Assembly: GCA_938008575.1 (NCBI GenBank)
Contig: CALLKB010000022.1
Coordinates: forward strand, 1-14,456
DNA: 14,456 nucleotides
DNA from: an uncultured Cytophagaceae bacterium
GTDB lineage: Bacteria; Bacteroidota; Bacteroidia; Cytophagales; Spirosomataceae
Direction: 5' to 3'
Shown here: one piece after another, positions 6,657 through 14,456 of the stretch
How positions within the stretch are numbered: the first letter of the stretch is position 1
Layout of the letters: each line of letters begins with the position of its first letter
The notes under the pieces: model-generated
What the model saw: the letters and a program-made list of their open reading frames with translations, nothing else
Database searches by the model: none
What the model was told of the DNA's origin: nothing
Program-made: the position numbers and the translations under genes

Positions 6657-9428
6657 TTAAAATAAGCCAAGTTGTTCACCTTTAGTAGAATCCTTTAGAA
6701 TTTGTTCAGTTGGGTAATTCTTGATTTCTAAAGGAATATCTTCACTTTTAGATTCAGTTGGCTCCTCTTCTAAGGTAATTGTTTGTCCCACAACAATTGT
6801 TTCCGGTTCCTCTGGCGCATCTTCTTGCTGCTCTTCTACAACTGGAATAGATTCAACTTCTACCACTGGCAATGTTTCTTTATCAGTAGACTCATCTTCT
6901 TCCACTTCGTTAATTGGTGATTGAGTCAGTTCTTCTGACTCGGGCATAACTACTTCCGTATCAATAAACTGCGCATCAGTTAATTTGGGATAGTTTAGTT
7001 TACTACCTATTGCCTTCCAACCTCTTACGTCAACTAATTCATCAATTGGGATTAACTCAATTTCAGAAGTTTTGCCATCAGGCTTATGCTTTATCTGAAC
7101 ATTGGGTGCATAATTTATGCTAGAAGCAACCAATTTAGATGCCTTATGATCTGAAATGAACAAGAACTTCTTATCAACTGTTGAAGTCTCAATTTTAAAA
7201 CGCTTAATGAAATGCGTTTTATTTGAACCATCAAAATAGATAGCAGATATAATACCATTCGGATTGAATTTAGCTAAAAGTGCTATTTCTTCTGCCGGAT
7301 AGCGATTAGTAAGTTCAAAATTGGTTAACTCATAATTACCAGAATTATAGATGGCCAAAATATTATCATTTGGCTCAAAATTACCTACATGGTCACCATG
7401 TTGGTCTCTATTCAGTCGGCCAATTGTAGGGTCATACCAAATATCGACTCCGCCCAATGTAGAAACTCCAGCACTTTTCTGAACAATCTTCCGAACTGGA
7501 TATTTCGTTAAAACATTCCCAAGGGATTCGCGTCCCTTGATTGCTAGTTTAGCAAAATCATAATCAAATTGCTTGTTCTTAGCTGTACAATTGGCAGTTA
7601 AATTGATACTAATTACCTCAGCTTCCCCGTTTTCATTCGCAGAGAAGTAAGAAATTTTCGATTTATTATCTTGGCTAACAATTCTGTATTCGCGGTCACG
7701 TGTTACAGATGTTACCTTAAATCGTTTCACATAGGAAACTCCAGTCTTCCCATCAAAGTAAACGACATTATATACTTTACGGTCATCATTCTTTTTGAAT
7801 ACGCTAACGTATAAGATGTCTTTCCCTACGAATACTTTTTCCTGCACTTTTGTCACGACGCAAGTTCCATTTTGTCGGAATACGATAATATCATCGATGT
7901 CAGAACAATCCATGACAAATTCATCCTTCTTCAAGCCATAACCGATGAAGCCATCTTCCCTATTCACATAGAGCTTTTGGTTTGCCTGGGCCACAACCGT
8001 AGCTGTAATGGTATTGAAACTTTGAATTTCTGTCTTACGCTCTCTGCCTTTGCCGTATTTCTGTAACAGATGCTTGAAGTAATCAATTGAATAGCGAATG
8101 AGGTTAGCTAAATTATCCTCAACCTCTGCTAATTCATCTTGCAAACGCTTCATCGCTTCATCAGCCTTAAAGCTATCAAACTTAGAGATACGCTTAATAC
8201 GAATTTCTAATAAGCGTAATATGTCTTCTTCTACGATTTCGCGATAAAAATCCTTTTTGTAGGGTTCTAAACCTTTGTCAACCATCGCGATAACAGATTC
8301 AAAGGTTTCACATTCCTCAATATCACGATAAATCCGATTTTCAATAAATATTTTTTCAAGAGAGCTAAACAATAAGCGCTCCATTAATTCATTGCGGCGA
8401 ATTTCTAATTCTTGTTTGAGCAATTCAACCGTTTGATCCGTACTGACGCGTAATATCTCAGCAATACCTATGAATTGTGGCTTTTCGTCAACAATGACAC
8501 AGGCATTAGGTGATATAGATACTTCACAATCCGTAAATGCATATAGAGCATCTATTGTTACGTCTGGCGAAATTCCCGGTGCTAGTTGAATTTGAATTTC
8601 AACATCCTTAGCCGTGTTATCAATTACTTTTTTAATCTTGATTTTACCTGTATCGTTCGCTTTGATGATCGAATCAATCAAAGAAGTTGTTGTTGTTCCA
8701 AAAGGTATCTCCTTGATTAACAGGGTTTTCTTGTCAAATTCTTCAATCTTTGCTCGAACGCGAATTCTTCCACCACGTAATCCATCATTATAGTTTGATA
8801 CATCAATCATTCCACCTAATTGGAAATCAGGATATAAAATAACTTTCTTGTTATTTAATAAATCTATGGATGCTTGAATGATCTCACAGAAATTGTGAGG
8901 CATGATTTTTGTAGCTAAACCTACAGCAATACCTTCTACTCCTTGTGCTAAAAGCAATGGAAATTTAATGGGTAATGTGATCGGTTCCTTTTTACGGCCA
9001 TCGTAAGATAATTGCCAACGAGTCGTCTGGTTGTTGAATACGACATCATTCGCAAATTTGGATAAACGAACTTCGATGTAACGAGCTGCCGCAGCACTAT
9101 CCCCTGTACGGTTATCGCCCCAGTTTCCTTGGCAATCAAATAATAAATCTTTCTGTCCTAGATTAACCAATGCATCATTAATAGACGCATCCCCATGTGG
9201 GTGATATTGCATCGTTTGACCGATAACATTTGCAACTTTATTAAAACGGCCATCATCCATTTCTTTTAATGCATGAAGAATACGTCGTTGAACGGGCTTA
9301 AGTCCATCTTCTACAGCTGGAACGGCACGCTCTAAAATAACGTATGAGGCATATTCAAGGAACCAATTTTCATACATGCCGGCTACGGCGATTTGATTCT
9401 GTAATGCCCCTTCTGTCGTTTCACTCAT
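6657..9428 (-). CDS. parC: DNA topoisomerase IV subunit A
   Basis: The 923-residue breakage-reunion subunit of a type IIA topoisomerase, which with ParE decatenates daughter chromosomes. The N-terminal winged-helix domain starts at about 25 (ASYVILERAVPAVEDGLKPV). The catalytic Tyr117 sits in AAAARYIEVRLSKF. The quinolone-site region reads QYHPHGDASINDALV, with Ala81 where E. coli GyrA has Ser83 and Asp85 at Asp87. A tower/coiled-coil region is at about 330-450. The C-terminal domain (about 480-830) is a degenerate beta-pinwheel without the QRRGGKG GyrA-box, which argues for ParC, not GyrA. The last 93 or so residues form a disordered acidic tail (about 30 Asp/Glu) ending in QLGLF. parE is not in the window. 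The start is 9 bases after the Nudix stop and the end 2 bases before the MFS gene. Confidence 0.94.
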   Translation of the reverse strand: MSETTEGALQNQIAVAGMYENWFLEYASYVILERAVPAVEDGLKPVQRRILHALKEMDDGRFNKVANVIGQTMQYHPHGDASINDALVNLGQKDLLFDCQGNWGDNRTGDSAAAARYIEVRLSKFANDVVFNNQTTRWQLSYDGRKKEPITLPIKFPLLLAQGVEGIAVGLATKIMPHNFCEIIQASIDLLNNKKVILYPDFQLGGMIDVSNYNDGLRGGRIRVRAKIEEFDKKTLLIKEIPFGTTTTSLIDSIIKANDTGKIKIKKVIDNTAKDVEIQIQLAPGISPDVTIDALYAFTDCEVSISPNACVIVDEKPQFIGIAEILRVSTDQTVELLKQELEIRRNELMERLLFSSLEKIFIENRIYRDIEECETFESVIAMVDKGLEPYKKDFYREIVEEDILRLLEIRIKRISKFDSFKADEAMKRLQDELAEVEDNLANLIRYSIDYFKHLLQKYGKGRERKTEIQSFNTITATVVAQANQKLYVNREDGFIGYGLKKDEFVMDCSDIDDIIVFRQNGTCVVTKVQEKVFVGKDILYVSVFKKNDDRKVYNVVYFDGKTGVSYVKRFKVTSVTRDREYRIVSQDNKSKISYFSANENGEAEVISINLTANCTAKNKQFDYDFAKLAIKGRESLGNVLTKYPVRKIVQKSAGVSTLGGVDIWYDPTIGRLNRDQHGDHVGNFEPNDNILAIYNSGNYELTNFELTNRYPAEEIALLAKFNPNGIISAIYFDGSNKTHFIKRFKIETSTVDKKFLFISDHKASKLVASSINYAPNVQIKHKPDGKTSEIELIPIDELVDVRGWKAIGSKLNYPKLTDAQFIDTEVVMPESEELTQSPINEVEEDESTDKETLPVVEVESIPVVEEQQEDAPEEPETIVVGQTITLEEEPTESKSEDIPLEIKNYPTEQILKDSTKGEQLGLF

Positions 9429-9437
9429 TGGTATTTG

Positions 9438-10001
9438 TTAATCTAATAGTTGAATTAATTGGTACAACATAATCGCCGTAGCTCCCCAAATTTCCTCCGA
9501 TTCATAATAAAATCGAGGTGCGATTACGGCTTCATTCATGTACTGCAGTTCATGAAAGTCCATCGCATCAGGATGTTTGAAAAAAGCTACAGGTATTTCA
9601 AAAATACGACTAATTTCTCTTTTATTTACTTGGTAGCTGAGGTTTTTATTTAGAATGATGTAATAGGGCTGAATCCAGAAATTTGATACCTCTACCCAAT
9701 GCGGTTCTAGCTCCGTTAAATCATCTTCAGCTAATTGTATCCCGATTTCCTCTGCTACTTCTCGGATGGCGGTATGTCTTAGGTTCAAGTCCGTTTCATC
9801 TTGTTTGCCTCCCGGAAATGCCATTTGTGCACTGTGGTGACCGTCATAAGTATTACGCTTAATTAAAACAATTTTAGTCTCTTGATCAGGCTCTTGAATA
9901 ATAATTGCAACAACAGCTGCATGCTTGGACGATTGTCGTATAAGCTCATTTTGTCTAATATGAGTCTGAATTTCTTTCAATCGGTCAAAAGGATTCTTCA
10001 T
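9438..10001 (-). CDS. Nudix hydrolase, CoA pyrophosphatase (NudL) type
   Basis: A 187-residue Nudix enzyme that probably splits CoA or acyl-CoA into phosphopantetheine and 3',5'-ADP; other nucleoside diphosphate derivatives are possible. The Nudix box is GGKQDETD...REVAEEIGI (about 64-88), with the acidic cluster that binds metal and the spacing seen in E. coli NudL. The CoA-specific stretch before it is IKRNTYDGHHSAQMAFPGG, a relaxed form of the UPF0035 signature with the usual Arg replaced by Gly54 and the usual Gly by Ala58. I chose the ATG at 10001 (MKNPFDRLKEI). The frame stays open to 10043, but that would extend 14 residues into the upstream gene. It begins one base after the FAD-dehydrogenase stop and ends 9 bases before parC. 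Confidence 0.88.
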   Translation of the reverse strand: MKNPFDRLKEIQTHIRQNELIRQSSKHAAVVAIIIQEPDQETKIVLIKRNTYDGHHSAQMAFPGGKQDETDLNLRHTAIREVAEEIGIQLAEDDLTELEPHWVEVSNFWIQPYYIILNKNLSYQVNKREISRIFEIPVAFFKHPDAMDFHELQYMNEAVIAPRFYYESEEIWGATAIMLYQLIQLLD

Positions 10002-10002
10002 A

Positions 10003-11574
10003 TTACATAGCCGACACAATTGCCTCGGCACAGCGAATGCCATCTAAAGCTGCCGACATGATTCCCCCTGCATAACCTGCACCTTCGCCACATGGATACA
10101 AGCCTTTTAAAACTGGGTGTTCTAACGTATCGCGGTCTCTCGGAATCTTAACTGGTGATGAGGTTCTACTTTCTAGGCCGATTAATTGACCTACATTGCT
10201 ACTGAAATTTCGAATTTTTCGGTCAAAATCTTGTAAACCCATGGATAAGGGTTCAGAAATGAAATCAGGTAAGAAATCACGTATTTCACCTGGTTGTAAT
10301 CCTGGAACATAGGAAGTGTCATGATTCGTGTGGCTAGCTTTCCGCTTGATAAAATCCCCAGTTAATTGCGAAATGGCTTGTTGGGTCCCTCCTACCAAAT
10401 GGTGTGCTTTTTGCTCCAACTGTTCTTGAAGATGCATGCCTGCCAAAGGACCAAATTCTTTATACTGCGCTAAATCTTCTGGTAAAATACTTACAACAAT
10501 ACCTGAGTTAGCATACTTAGAATCACGTCGAGATGGTGACATTCCATTTACGACAACTTGATTTTGTTCCGTTGCAGATGGAACAATAAACCCTCCAGGG
10601 CACATACAAAAGGAGAAAACTCCTCGTTGAATTCCTTTATACTTCGTTTGGGTTACTAAACTAAAGGATGCAGGAGGTAAAAAATCGGGCCTAACAGGCA
10701 ATTTATATTGACTAGAATCAATCATTTTTTGAGTATGCTCGATTCGAACACCAATTGCAAAAGGCTTTGCTTCAATAGCTATATTTTTTGACTGTAGTAA
10801 TTCGAAAATATCACGTGCAGAATGGCCAGTCGCTAACAATATATGTTTTGCACCATGGCTTGTGCCATCAGCTAATACGATTCCTTGTAGCTGATTGTTT
10901 TCAATGATGAAATCAGTTACGCGGGTATTGAAGTGAACTTCTCCCCCAGCATCAATGATTGCATTTCGCATTCCTTCGATAATTCCCGGAAGTTTATTGG
11001 TACCAATATGAGGATGTGCTTCATATAAGATATTAGCATGTGCCCCAAAAGCAACAAAAGTTTCCAAAACAGAATCAATGTCCCCCCTTTTCGTACTGCG
11101 AGTATATAATTTGCCATCCGAATAGGTACCTGCCCCACCTTCGCCAAAACAATAATTACTATCTGGATTAACGATGTTATGTCGGTTAATTGCCGCTAAA
11201 TCCCTTCTTCTGTCTCGAACATTATGCCCACGCTCAAAAACAATGGGCTTAACACCTGATCTTATCAACTTAATTGCAGCAAATAGCCCAGCTGGACCAC
11301 TTCCAATGATGATCACATGTTTAGCATTTGTTGCTAGCTTTGGTAAGCGCAATCGATCAGAAAGATCTAACTGAAAGTTATGGTCTTTGGGATAAAAACC
11401 AATTTTGATATTAGCCTTAATTTGTCTACTTCTAGCATCAATTGATTTTTTTTCGATGCGATACTGACTCGAATTTAATAGCTTTGCACCTAATTCAGCC
11501 ATTAAAAATTCATGTAACAATTCAGGTGAATTGGCTACTGCAGGATCAAGTACGAAGGATTTATATTCAGGCAT
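10003..11574 (-). CDS. FAD-dependent dehydrogenase of the COG2509 group, function unknown
   Basis: A 523-residue flavoprotein. An N-terminal 80-residue segment (PEYKSFVLDPAVANSPELL) precedes the Rossmann FAD-binding fold at about 86-120: HVIIIGSGPAGLFAAIKL followed by the acidic strand end VFERG. Family landmarks are YCFGEGGAGTYSDGKLYTR, LATGHSARD (second nucleotide contact), FCMCPGGFIVPSA with two cysteines, and the C-terminal CGEGAGYAGGIMSAALDG that closes the FAD site. The length fits the family, which is widespread in Bacteroidota and has no agreed substrate. The protein is cytoplasmic, with no signal peptide or membrane helix. It is the first gene of a tightly spaced unit running into the Nudix gene, parC and the MFS gene. 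A 44-bp gap separates it from the divergent YyaL-type gene. Confidence 0.9.
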   Translation of the reverse strand: MPEYKSFVLDPAVANSPELLHEFLMAELGAKLLNSSQYRIEKKSIDARSRQIKANIKIGFYPKDHNFQLDLSDRLRLPKLATNAKHVIIIGSGPAGLFAAIKLIRSGVKPIVFERGHNVRDRRRDLAAINRHNIVNPDSNYCFGEGGAGTYSDGKLYTRSTKRGDIDSVLETFVAFGAHANILYEAHPHIGTNKLPGIIEGMRNAIIDAGGEVHFNTRVTDFIIENNQLQGIVLADGTSHGAKHILLATGHSARDIFELLQSKNIAIEAKPFAIGVRIEHTQKMIDSSQYKLPVRPDFLPPASFSLVTQTKYKGIQRGVFSFCMCPGGFIVPSATEQNQVVVNGMSPSRRDSKYANSGIVVSILPEDLAQYKEFGPLAGMHLQEQLEQKAHHLVGGTQQAISQLTGDFIKRKASHTNHDTSYVPGLQPGEIRDFLPDFISEPLSMGLQDFDRKIRNFSSNVGQLIGLESRTSSPVKIPRDRDTLEHPVLKGLYPCGEGAGYAGGIMSAALDGIRCAEAIVSAM

Positions 11575-11580
11575 TGGATT

Positions 11581-11596
11581 AATTTGTACAAATTTA
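11581..11596. promoter_or_regulatory. Palindrome with candidate promoter box in the 44-bp divergent gap
   Basis: AATTTGTACAAATT (11581-11594) is a perfect 14-base palindrome between the starts of the FAD-dehydrogenase and the YyaL-type gene. On the minus strand TAAATTTG (11596-11589) fits the TAnnTTTG -7 consensus, and an ATTG lies 15 bases upstream of it, shorter than the usual spacing. This could be the promoter of the four-gene minus unit with a leader under 15 bases. No convincing plus-strand -7 box was found. Confidence 0.35.
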
Positions 11597-11618
11597 CTAA
11601 TCTATTTCTAACAATTGA

Positions 11619-13541
11619 ATGAATCAGCTTCAAAACCAAGTAAGCCCCTATTTATTACAACATCGAAACAATCCTGTGGATTGGTTTCCTTGGTGCGAAG
11701 ATGCTTTATCAAAAGCCAAAACCGAAAATAAGCCAATCATTTTAAGTATTGGCTATGCTGCTTGTCATTGGTGTCATGTGATGGAACATGAATCCTTTGA
11801 GAATCTAGAAGTCGCAGTATTAATGAATTCTCATTTTGTATGCATAAAAGTTGATCGGGAAGAAAGACCCGACATCGATTATATCTACATGGATGCCTTG
11901 CATGCCATGGGTTTACAAGGCGGTTGGCCGCTCAATGTATTTTTGATGCCAGATCAAAAACCGTTTTATGGGGGGACTTATTTTCCAAAAGCTAATTGGA
12001 TCCAATTGTTGAATTCGATACAACGTGCATTTTCCGAGCATCAAACAGAGTTGCAACAATCGGCTGACGGGTTTGCGGCTAATTTACAGGGTACTGATGT
12101 TGGATTATATCCATTAGAATTAACGAATATTGGCCCTCTGATTCCTTCAATACTCGCTAAAATTAAAACGGGTTTAGATCCTGTTTTTGGTGGGACGCAT
12201 AAGGCACCTAAATTTCCAATACCCTCATTAATGTTATTGTTGGAACAAGTCCCTGAGAAATTATTAATGGATATTGAACTTGATTCATTAGCCGATTTAC
12301 AATTAACCAAAATGGCTAATGGTGGGATTTTTGATCAAGTAGGTGGTGGATTTTCACGCTATTCTGTGGATTCAGAATGGTTTTGTCCGCATTTTGAAAA
12401 AATGTTGTATGATAATGGCCAATTAATTCGTGTGTATGCGCTTGCTTTCCAAAGGACTAATAATCCTGTATATAAAGAAGTGGTTAAACAAAGCATCGAT
12501 TTTTTAAATCGTGAGTTGAAAGGTGAGCATGATATCTTTTTTGCCTCATTAGATGCGGACAGCGAAGGTGTAGAAGGCTTGTTTTATGTTTGGACTTTTG
12601 AAGAGTTAAATGCAATACTTCCTCATGATAAGCATTCGGATTTTTATAAGGCTTATTCATTGAGCAAACAGGGAAACTGGGAGCATGGATATAATATTCT
12701 ATTTAAAAAGGAAGCTCATTTGAATCACTTATTTCATACAGAACTTACTGCTTTGCATCAAGTAAGGGCAAAACGCATTCGCCCTGCTACGGATAACAAA
12801 CAATTGTTGGCATGGAATGCATATTCATCACTAGGGATTCTAGAGGCTGGCGCAATATTAAAAGATGAAACGATATCAGATGCAGCTTTTAAACTCTTGA
12901 ATCAACTAATTTCAGCATTTGTTCCTTTTGGACAAGAGAATGTGTTACATCAATTAGCTTTTTCAGATAAACCGATCTATGCATTTCTAGATGACAAAGC
13001 AGCTTTAGGTTTAGCACTTGTTAAAGCTTTTGAATTGAGTGGAAAGGAGGAATATCTGAAAGTTGCCCGTCAATTGATTATGCAGATTGAAGCCTCTCAC
13101 ACGAATCAACATGCCTTATTCAATTTCCATTCGAATCAAAATGACACATTAATCGCACCTAAATTTGAAATTTTGGATTCCGTTTGCCCATCAGCAAATT
13201 CCATGGTCTGCGAATTATACCTTTGGATGGGCTTCTTAGATGCTAATGTAGCATGGACATTGCAAGGTAAAGATATGTTGGCCGCCATTCTCGAACAAGC
13301 ACAAGCAAATCCAATCTATTTTGCTAATTGGTTGCGAGTATATTCGACATGGATTGAAAATCCGAAGGCGATTATTAAATTTAATCCCGTGCGAATCAAA
13401 CGATCTGATTTAATCGGTTTAAATGCTATTTTAATTCCGATGCATGAATTAAAAGAAAACATCTTGGTATGTATAGGCGATCATTGCTTAGCCCCTTGCG
13501 AAGATGTGGATTCATTAAAAAAACAATTGGCAACTATTTGA
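11619..13541 (+). CDS. Thioredoxin-domain protein of the YyaL/SPATA20 (DUF255) family
   Basis: A 640-residue protein slightly shorter than the usual 670-700. The N-terminal thioredoxin-like domain (about 1-160) opens with the family signature [20 protein letters not shown] and carries the active-site-like Cys49-His-Trp-Cys52 in [15 protein letters not shown], then [13 protein letters not shown] and [23 protein letters not shown]. The rest is an alpha/alpha-barrel like N-acylglucosamine 2-epimerase, with [51 protein letters not shown] and [17 protein letters not shown]. There is no signal peptide, so it is probably cytoplasmic. The biochemical role is not settled in any organism; a redox or sugar-binding role is inferred from the fold only. 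Its stop overlaps the ruvC stop by 8 bases on the other strand. Confidence 0.93.
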   Translation: MNQLQNQVSPYLLQHRNNPVDWFPWCEDALSKAKTENKPIILSIGYAACHWCHVMEHESFENLEVAVLMNSHFVCIKVDREERPDIDYIYMDALHAMGLQGGWPLNVFLMPDQKPFYGGTYFPKANWIQLLNSIQRAFSEHQTELQQSADGFAANLQGTDVGLYPLELTNIGPLIPSILAKIKTGLDPVFGGTHKAPKFPIPSLMLLLEQVPEKLLMDIELDSLADLQLTKMANGGIFDQVGGGFSRYSVDSEWFCPHFEKMLYDNGQLIRVYALAFQRTNNPVYKEVVKQSIDFLNRELKGEHDIFFASLDADSEGVEGLFYVWTFEELNAILPHDKHSDFYKAYSLSKQGNWEHGYNILFKKEAHLNHLFHTELTALHQVRAKRIRPATDNKQLLAWNAYSSLGILEAGAILKDETISDAAFKLLNQLISAFVPFGQENVLHQLAFSDKPIYAFLDDKAALGLALVKAFELSGKEEYLKVARQLIMQIEASHTNQHALFNFHSNQNDTLIAPKFEILDSVCPSANSMVCELYLWMGFLDANVAWTLQGKDMLAAILEQAQANPIYFANWLRVYSTWIENPKAIIKFNPVRIKRSDLIGLNAILIPMHELKENILVCIGDHCLAPCEDVDSLKKQLATI

Positions 13542-14109
13542 TGCGATCTGGGTTTTCATTTACGAAAGCGCCCCATCCTTTCTGTGTACCTTTTACAGAT
13601 GAAGTGATGTTCTTATTGTGAAAGTGATGACAAATGGCAATACCCAGGGCATCTGTGGCATCATGTAATTTTCCATCAAGTTTAATTCCGCTGATGATTT
13701 CAACCATTTTAGCTACTTGCTCTTTGGATGCATTTCCATTACCTGTCACGGATTGTTTAACTTTCTTAGGTTCATATTCTGTAATAGGAATTTCTTTGGA
13801 AAATGAAATGGACATGACCATCCCTTGAACTCGGCCAAGCTTTAACATCGATTGCACGTTTTTTCCAAAAAAAGGCGATTCAATGGCAATTTCATCAGGC
13901 ATAAATTCTTCCACAATGCCCATAACACGTTCATGAATTTTCAGGAATTTGGCACCTTGGGTTGTGTATTTTGTCAGATTCAATACTCCATATTGCAATA
14001 CATGAACTTTGTCACGCGTAATGCGAATTAAGCCATATCCCAAATAACGTGTTCCTGGATCAATCCCAAGAATTATTTTTTCTGCACCAAGGTTTGTAAT
14101 TTGCGTCAT
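13534..14109 (-). CDS. ruvC: Crossover junction endodeoxyribonuclease RuvC
   Basis: A 191-residue Holliday-junction resolvase that, with RuvAB, cuts four-way junctions during recombinational repair. The RNase-H-like fold and all four acidic catalytic residues are visible: Asp17 in [12 protein letters not shown], Glu77 in [10 protein letters not shown], and Asp150 and Asp153 in [10 protein letters not shown]. The DNA-contacting [11 protein letters not shown] and the [10 protein letters not shown] segment are also kept. The frame can be read from a TTG at 14118 (adding MNN), but the ATG at 14109 (MTQITNLG) is the better start. It ends with TAG inside the last 8 bases of the convergent YyaL-type gene. 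The start is only 11 bases from the divergent deacetylase. ruvA and ruvB are not in the window. Confidence 0.96.
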   Translation of the reverse strand: MTQITNLGAEKIILGIDPGTRYLGYGLIRITRDKVHVLQYGVLNLTKYTTQGAKFLKIHERVMGIVEEFMPDEIAIESPFFGKNVQSMLKLGRVQGMVMSISFSKEIPITEYEPKKVKQSVTGNGNASKEQVAKMVEIISGIKLDGKLHDATDALGIAICHHFHNKNITSSVKGTQKGWGAFVNENPDRIK

Positions 14110-14120
14110 ATTATTCAATT

Positions 14121-14456
14121 ATGTTCATTCATCAAATCCCGCGTATTGTCCCCACAATCCTACCCAAACTTATCTGGTCAAATCCTGTGGGGGAAAAAAA
14201 TAATGCGGTCTATTTTACATTTGATGATGGACCAACCCCTGAAATTACCAATTTTGTGTTGGATTGTTTAGCTCAATATGAAGCGAAAGCTACATTTTTT
14301 TGTATTGGTAAAAATGTAGTTGCGAATCCTCAGATTGCCTTACAAATTCAAGCGAATGGTCATCATATTGGCAACCATACGATGAATCATGCCAATGCAT
14401 GGAAATATAGCATAGATGATTATCAGCAAAATTACATCGATTGCGAAGAGGTATTT
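14121..14456 (+). CDS. Polysaccharide deacetylase (NodB domain), 3' truncated by the window end
   Basis: The first 112 residues of a carbohydrate esterase family 4 protein; the frame is still open at the last base. Motif 1 is TFDDGPTPE at about 34-42 (catalytic base Asp and metal-binding Asp) and motif 2 is the metal-binding HTMNH at about 90-94. FFCIGKNV between them is also typical. Such enzymes remove N-acetyl groups from peptidoglycan, chitin-like or other surface glycans. The start MFIHQIPRIVPTILPKLIW has a mildly hydrophobic N terminus but no clear signal peptide, as in the short (about 200-residue) form common in Bacteroidota. It diverges from ruvC across an 11-base gap, so its promoter must lie in the ruvC coding sequence. 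Confidence 0.93.
   Translation, partial: MFIHQIPRIVPTILPKLIWSNPVGEKNNAVYFTFDDGPTPEITNFVLDCLAQYEAKATFFCIGKNVVANPQIALQIQANGHHIGNHTMNHANAWKYSIDDYQQNYIDCEEVF

Noticed and set aside
6721..6924. A plus-strand Ser/Thr-rich open frame opposite the parC tail
   Set aside because: It is the antisense image of Glu-rich codons in the acidic tail, with no start signal or recognisable domain.
10002..10043. A 14-residue longer start for the Nudix gene
   Set aside because: It would overlap the end of the FAD-dehydrogenase gene, and the ATG at 10001 sits one base after that gene's stop, as expected in a tight unit.
12041..12310. An 89-codon minus-strand frame inside the YyaL-type gene
   Set aside because: It lies antisense within a well-supported gene, is compositionally odd and has no motif.
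14110..14118. A TTG start three codons upstream for ruvC
   Set aside because: An ATG follows directly at 14109, and the extra residues add nothing to the fold.
1..14456. A CRISPR array, prophage, defence island or integrated element
   Set aside because: No regularly spaced repeats, integrase, transposase, tRNA or phage-like genes were seen; gene content is housekeeping, stress response and envelope.

Overview
The window looks like a contig from a low-GC (roughly 38-40 %, by eye) member of the Bacteroidota, probably a Cytophagales- or Sphingobacteriales-like bacterium. The grounds are a PD40/OmpA outer-membrane protein, a ParC of the form typical of that phylum, TAnnTTTG-type promoter boxes, weak Shine-Dalgarno sequences and TAA-rich stops. 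No 16S or other marker is present, so the genus cannot be given. The first 39 bases are not genomic: they are an untrimmed Illumina TruSeq read-2 adapter with the end of an index. The last gene runs off the right edge.

Layout. (1) 42-3120, plus strand: a three-gene unit with overlapping stops and starts, encoding a 5'-truncated PD40-CRD-OmpA protein, an acyltransferase-3 membrane enzyme and a family-2 glycosyltransferase. It ends at a 17-bp perfect hairpin terminator. (2) 3159-5360: a peroxide-defence module. ahpC and an ahpD-like gene are on the minus strand, and a divergent oxyR-type LysR regulator carries both redox cysteines at the E. coli spacing. The 109-bp divergent region holds an inverted repeat lying over candidate promoter boxes of both genes. 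A GC-rich hairpin separates ahpC from ahpD. (3) 11574 down to 5347, minus strand: a tightly packed four-gene unit (gaps of 1, 9 and 2 bp) in the order COG2509 FAD-dependent dehydrogenase, Nudix hydrolase (CoA pyrophosphatase type), topoisomerase IV subunit A, Atg22/UMF1-type MFS transporter. (4) 11619-13541, plus strand: a YyaL/SPATA20-type thioredoxin-domain protein. (5) 13534-14109, minus strand: ruvC, with a polysaccharide deacetylase diverging only 11 bp away and cut by the window end.

How the genes work together. AhpC would reduce peroxides, the AhpD-like protein could recycle AhpC, and OxyR would sense peroxide and control the divergent pair. This is the arrangement known from actinobacteria, and no ahpF is seen here. 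The first unit probably acts at the cell envelope or on surface glycans. ParC and RuvC are chromosome-maintenance housekeeping genes. I see no mobile element, CRISPR array, tRNA or rRNA, and no gene-free stretch longer than 110 bases. I do not see a clearly new multi-gene system. The observations most worth following are a beta-clamp-like QLGLF at the extreme C terminus of ParC, the AhpC/AhpD/OxyR module with its shared operator, and the adapter artefact.
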